Shown in pieces: positions 23,819 through 24,333 of a stretch of 24,333 nucleotides of DNA. Origin of the DNA: Flavobacterium sp. (lineage in GTDB: Bacteria; Bacteroidota; Bacteroidia; Flavobacteriales; Flavobacteriaceae); NCBI GenBank assembly GCA_023253295.1, contig JALRGZ010000022.1, positions 1-24,333 on the forward strand. The letters run 5' to 3'. The notes below the pieces were generated by a model. It searched no databases. It worked only from the letters and a program-made list of their open reading frames with translations, and was not told the DNA's origin. The translations under genes and the position numbers were made by a program. How positions within the stretch are numbered: the stretch's first letter is position 1; every line of letters begins with the position of its first letter.

Positions 23819-24211
23819 TGCAGGATTAAGAATTAATTTTGCCTTCTACAAAACTATAACAATTATTAACAATTCATTATCGTTTTAACTGTTTTTCAAG
23901 CTTTTTTTTTTTACGAAGAAAGCATAATTGAAATACATAGCTAACATAAAAGTGTTCGACTGCAAAACATTCTATTTATAAAAGCCAACAATAGACATTT
24001 TTAAATAAGAAAAAAATAACATTAAGACTACAAAACATCTACACCCAATTCCCTTATATTTTTATAGATATACAAACCTATTTCCAAATCATATTCTAGA
24101 AGATTTAAAAAAATTTCAACATTCCAAAATAATTAAATTCTATGGTTCAAATCCCTCAATAGTCCGTAAAAAATTAAAAAGCTATTGCAAGCCAATCCAA
24201 AAACCTTTATC
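23819..24211. other. Intergenic region upstream of the sigma factor gene
   Basis: This 393-base AT-rich stretch has no credible ORF. It contains one promoter-like box for the sigma gene (23849-23856). A T10-11 run (about 23903-23912) has no convincing hairpin. A 12-base tRNA T-arm-like string at 24144-24155 lacks the rest of a tRNA. I see no clear terminator for the formylglycine-generating enzyme gene that ends at 24212. Confidence 0.75.
23849..23856 (-). promoter_or_regulatory. Candidate -7 box (TAGTTTTG) for the sigma/anti-sigma genes
   Basis: On the minus strand this reads TAGTTTTG, an exact TAnnTTTG match 31 bases before the sigma ATG at 23818. That would give a short leader of about 25 bases. 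At the correct spacing (18 bases) there is ATG instead of TTG for the -33 element. This would be a housekeeping-sigma promoter for basal expression of the regulators. Confidence 0.4.
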
Positions 24212-24333
24212 CTATTTCACACATCTAAAACCAAGATGATTAGTTGGTGATCGAACTTCGCCATTCCCCCTGGTTCCTACCATATAGCGACTACAGTATT
24301 CAGAAGTACAAAGAAAAGAACCGCCACGATGTA
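24212..24333 (-). CDS. Formylglycine-generating enzyme (SUMF1/FGE family), C-terminal fragment
   Basis: Only the last 40 codons lie in the window; the gene runs off the right edge. The translation begins HRGGSFLCTSEYCSRYMVG and ends NHLGFRCVK followed by TAG (24212-24214). This matches the C-terminal core of FGE, which oxidises a sulfatase cysteine or serine to formylglycine. The CxxxxC pair in RGGSFLCTSEYC corresponds to the active-site cysteines (336 and 341 in the human enzyme). Retention of both argues for a true sulfatase-maturing enzyme and not a generic member of the fold. Sulfatase genes would be expected beyond the edge. It is separated by 393 bases from the sigma gene, so a different transcription unit is likely. 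Confidence 0.85.
   Translation of the reverse strand, partial: HRGGSFLCTSEYCSRYMVGTRGNGEVRSPTNHLGFRCVK

Noticed and set aside
23900..23930. Long T run as part of a terminator upstream of the sigma gene
   Set aside because: No stable inverted repeat abuts the run on either strand, and there is no gene ending nearby on the plus strand.
24144..24155. GGTTCAAATCCC, identical to a typical tRNA T-arm core
   Set aside because: The flanking bases do not form the full five-pair T stem, and no D-arm, anticodon arm or acceptor stem can be built upstream or downstream. A tRNA remnant or attachment site is possible, but nothing else supports it.
630..24333. Functional lateral transfer of a bacterial operon into a ciliate chromosome
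   Set aside because: The bacterial genes end in TAA and TAG codons that the ciliate would read as Gln, keep overlaps, terminators and bacterial promoter boxes, and show no ciliate introns or regulatory sequence. The far end has no telomere. An artefactual join is simpler.

Overview
The window appears to be a chimera. From about 24,333 down to about 660 it is a low-GC Bacteroidota chromosome fragment, most likely Flavobacterium or a close relative. The evidence is two SusC-type TonB transporters, a SusD lipoprotein, a hybrid two-component system, a FecI/FecR-like pair, an AT-rich sequence and TAnnTTTG promoter boxes. From 1 to about 630-660 it looks like the end of a hypotrich ciliate (Oxytricha/Stylonychia type) macronuclear chromosome. 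It opens with exactly C4A4C4A4C4, the 20-bp telomere of that group. It is followed by a minus-strand frame that is open for about 200 codons only if TAA and TAG are read as glutamine. The most economical explanation is an artificial join between ciliate DNA and DNA of a food or associated bacterium, not a functional transfer.

All bacterial genes lie on the minus strand, so the biology reads from right to left. The far right edge holds the last 40 codons of a formylglycine-generating (sulfatase-maturing) enzyme. Then comes a seven-gene locus: ECF sigma factor (23150-23818), FecR-type anti-sigma (22155-23198), STN-containing SusC (18404-21997), SusD (17024-18382), a secreted thioredoxin/TlpA protein (15036-17015), an S9 serine peptidase (12419-15013) and an M16 zinc peptidase (9467-12283). 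A strong intrinsic terminator at 9411-9446 closes it. With no glycoside hydrolase and two peptidases plus a thiol-disulfide protein, it looks like an uptake-and-digestion system for a peptide or small disulfide-containing protein. This substrate is inferred, not shown.

Next is a fructan utilisation locus. It contains a hybrid histidine kinase/AraC regulator with a periplasmic sugar-binding sensor (6408-9143), a sugar-porter MFS permease (4813-6177), a GH32 lipoprotein (3237-4862) and a SusC transporter (start 3233). The SusC is cut off about 860 residues in by the chimeric junction; its expected SusD partner is absent. The three structural genes overlap or nearly touch and probably form one operon under the regulator.

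The best new regulatory signal is between the anti-sigma gene and the second susC. A plus-strand promoter-like sequence (21958-21989) is followed about 50 bases later by a hairpin with an 8-T tail (22040-22074). Together they predict an antisense RNA of about 80 nt over the susC start and leader, resembling the DonS-type cis-antisense RNAs of Bacteroides utilisation loci. A 12-bp direct repeat with a 20-bp period upstream of the MFS gene is a candidate binding site for the hybrid regulator.
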